Below, piece by piece: positions 63,322-64,000 of a stretch of 64,000 nucleotides of DNA (the stretch's first letter is position 1; the number at the start of each line of letters is the position of its first letter). The notes below the pieces were generated by a model. That model searched no databases, was not told where the DNA came from, and was given only the letters and a program-made list of their open reading frames with translations. This stretch comes from Erwinia tracheiphila. GTDB taxonomy: Bacteria > Pseudomonadota > Gammaproteobacteria > Enterobacterales > Enterobacteriaceae. The translations under genes were made by a program, and so were the position numbers. The stretch covers positions 4,588,001 to 4,652,000 of the forward strand of contig NZ_CP089932.1 in assembly GCF_021365465.1 (NCBI RefSeq), written 5' to 3'.

Positions 63322-64000
63322 TTAACTGACGCTGTTTTCATCTTTTCTGGCGCGCCCAAGCAGACTTAATGCTGCATCCCGTGCGCTTTTTTGGCAATAC
63401 AGTACCTCATAAATTTGCTCTGTAATGGGCATTTCAACGCCATAACGCGCCGCTAACACCTTCACTTCTTTCGTGTTTCGGAATCCTTCAACCACCTGTC
63501 CAATACTGTTCTGGGCCGCCTCAACCTCAATTCCTTGTCCTAACAGCATGCCGAAACGACGGTTTCTGGACTGATTATCTGTACAGGTCAGTACCAGATC
63601 GCCAAGACCCGCCATACCCATAAAAGTAGCAGGATCGGCACCCAGTGCGATGCCAAGGCGTGACATCTCCGCCAGGCCACGGGTTATCAGGGCGGTTCGT
63701 GCATTTGCACCGAATCCGATGCAGTCAGAAATACCAGCTCCAATTGCGATAACGTTTTTTACCGCACCGCCTAACTGGACACCAATAAAGTCAGCATTAT
63801 TGTAAACGCGAAAGCTCTTACCACAATGTAGTAACGTTTGCAGCTCTTGCGCAAATACATCGTCCGTTGCCGCCAGTGCGATAGCCGTCGGCAGGCCAGC
63901 CGCCAGTTCTTTGGCAAAGGTCGGCCCGGAAATCACAGCAAGGGGAAAGGTATCGCCAAGGATTTCGTGCGCTACTTCCTGTAATAGTCGTCCCGTGTCT
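63322..64000 (-). CDS. gpsA: Glycerol-3-phosphate dehydrogenase GpsA, C-terminal part (runs off right edge)
   Basis: Makes sn-glycerol 3-phosphate for phospholipids from dihydroxyacetone phosphate and NAD(P)H. The window holds about 225 C-terminal residues: [20 protein letters not shown], the catalytic lysine in [19 protein letters not shown], and [20 protein letters not shown]. The start and the Rossmann N-terminus lie beyond 64000. It lies upstream of cysE as in E. coli. No lesion in the visible part. Confidence 0.96.
   Translation of the reverse strand, partial: DTGRLLQEVAHEILGDTFPLAVISGPTFAKELAAGLPTAIALAATDDVFAQELQTLLHCGKSFRVYNNADFIGVQLGGAVKNVIAIGAGISDCIGFGANARTALITRGLAEMSRLGIALGADPATFMGMAGLGDLVLTCTDNQSRNRRFGMLLGQGIEVEAAQNSIGQVVEGFRNTKEVKVLAARYGVEMPITEQIYEVLYCQKSARDAALSLLGRARKDENSVS

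Overview
The window is a chromosomal segment of a gammaproteobacterium of the Enterobacterales. Gene content, order and protein sequence match the enterobacterial murI-to-gpsA region. The arginine cluster reads argE / argC-argB-argG-argH with argG inside the operon, and mqo sits beside tpiA; both fit the Erwinia/Pantoea lineage better than Escherichia. IS elements of at least five families, a decayed Mu-like prophage and many frameshifted or truncated accessory genes lie beside intact housekeeping operons. That suggests a host-associated lineage in early genome reduction, of the Candidatus Erwinia dacicola type. The exact species is inference.

Layout. 1-2312: murI (runs off the left edge, minus), a 0.76 kb stretch with no gene where btuB would be expected, and trmA. 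2313-9283: an accessory block between trmA and the remains of yijD, holding an IS91-like element, a Mu-like prophage remnant (repressor, ner, broken transposase A, a few early genes), a solo IS481-family end and an IS256-family element. 9301-12557: fabR, sthA, oxyR. 12558-19264: IS200-like copy A, then argHGBC divergent from argE across a conserved ArgR operator. 19630-28737: ppc, metF, metL, metB, metJ (two MetJ operators) and rpmE. 28954-37233: priA, cytR, ftsN, hslV, hslU, menA, rraA. 37234-45009: IS200-like copy B, zapB, glpF-glpK-glpX, fpr, yiiR (broken), yiiQ, tpiA. 45580-50937: mqo, then a graveyard of a LysE-type exporter, a glutathione S-transferase and a PhzF-like gene, the last split by a second IS91-like copy. 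50977-54990: an intact IS481-family element sitting exactly on the yhjD start codon, yhjD, cdh and an IS5-family remnant with an 8-bp tandem repeat. 55033-64000: sbp, IS200-like copy C, pfkA, fieF, an IS5 fragment, cpxP, cpxRA, trmL, cysE and the 3' part of gpsA.

The core genes cover arginine and methionine biosynthesis and their ArgR/MetJ control, glycerol uptake and metabolism, glycolysis (tpiA, pfkA), anaplerosis and malate oxidation (ppc, mqo), the HslVU protease, envelope-stress control (Cpx), oxidative-stress control (OxyR), replication restart (PriA) and division (FtsN, ZapB). All appear intact. Decay is confined to accessory genes and to the mobile elements.

I found no CRISPR array, tRNA or rRNA, and no convincing new defence or biosynthetic system. 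The most notable signals are molecular: independent inactivating lesions in all three IS200-like copies (two hit the same catalytic histidine codon), different lesions in the two IS91-like copies, an IS whose target duplication regenerated the yhjD start codon, nested IS insertions that allow the yijD sequence to be rebuilt, a reading-frame fusion of two phage genes, and a minisatellite inside a transposase.
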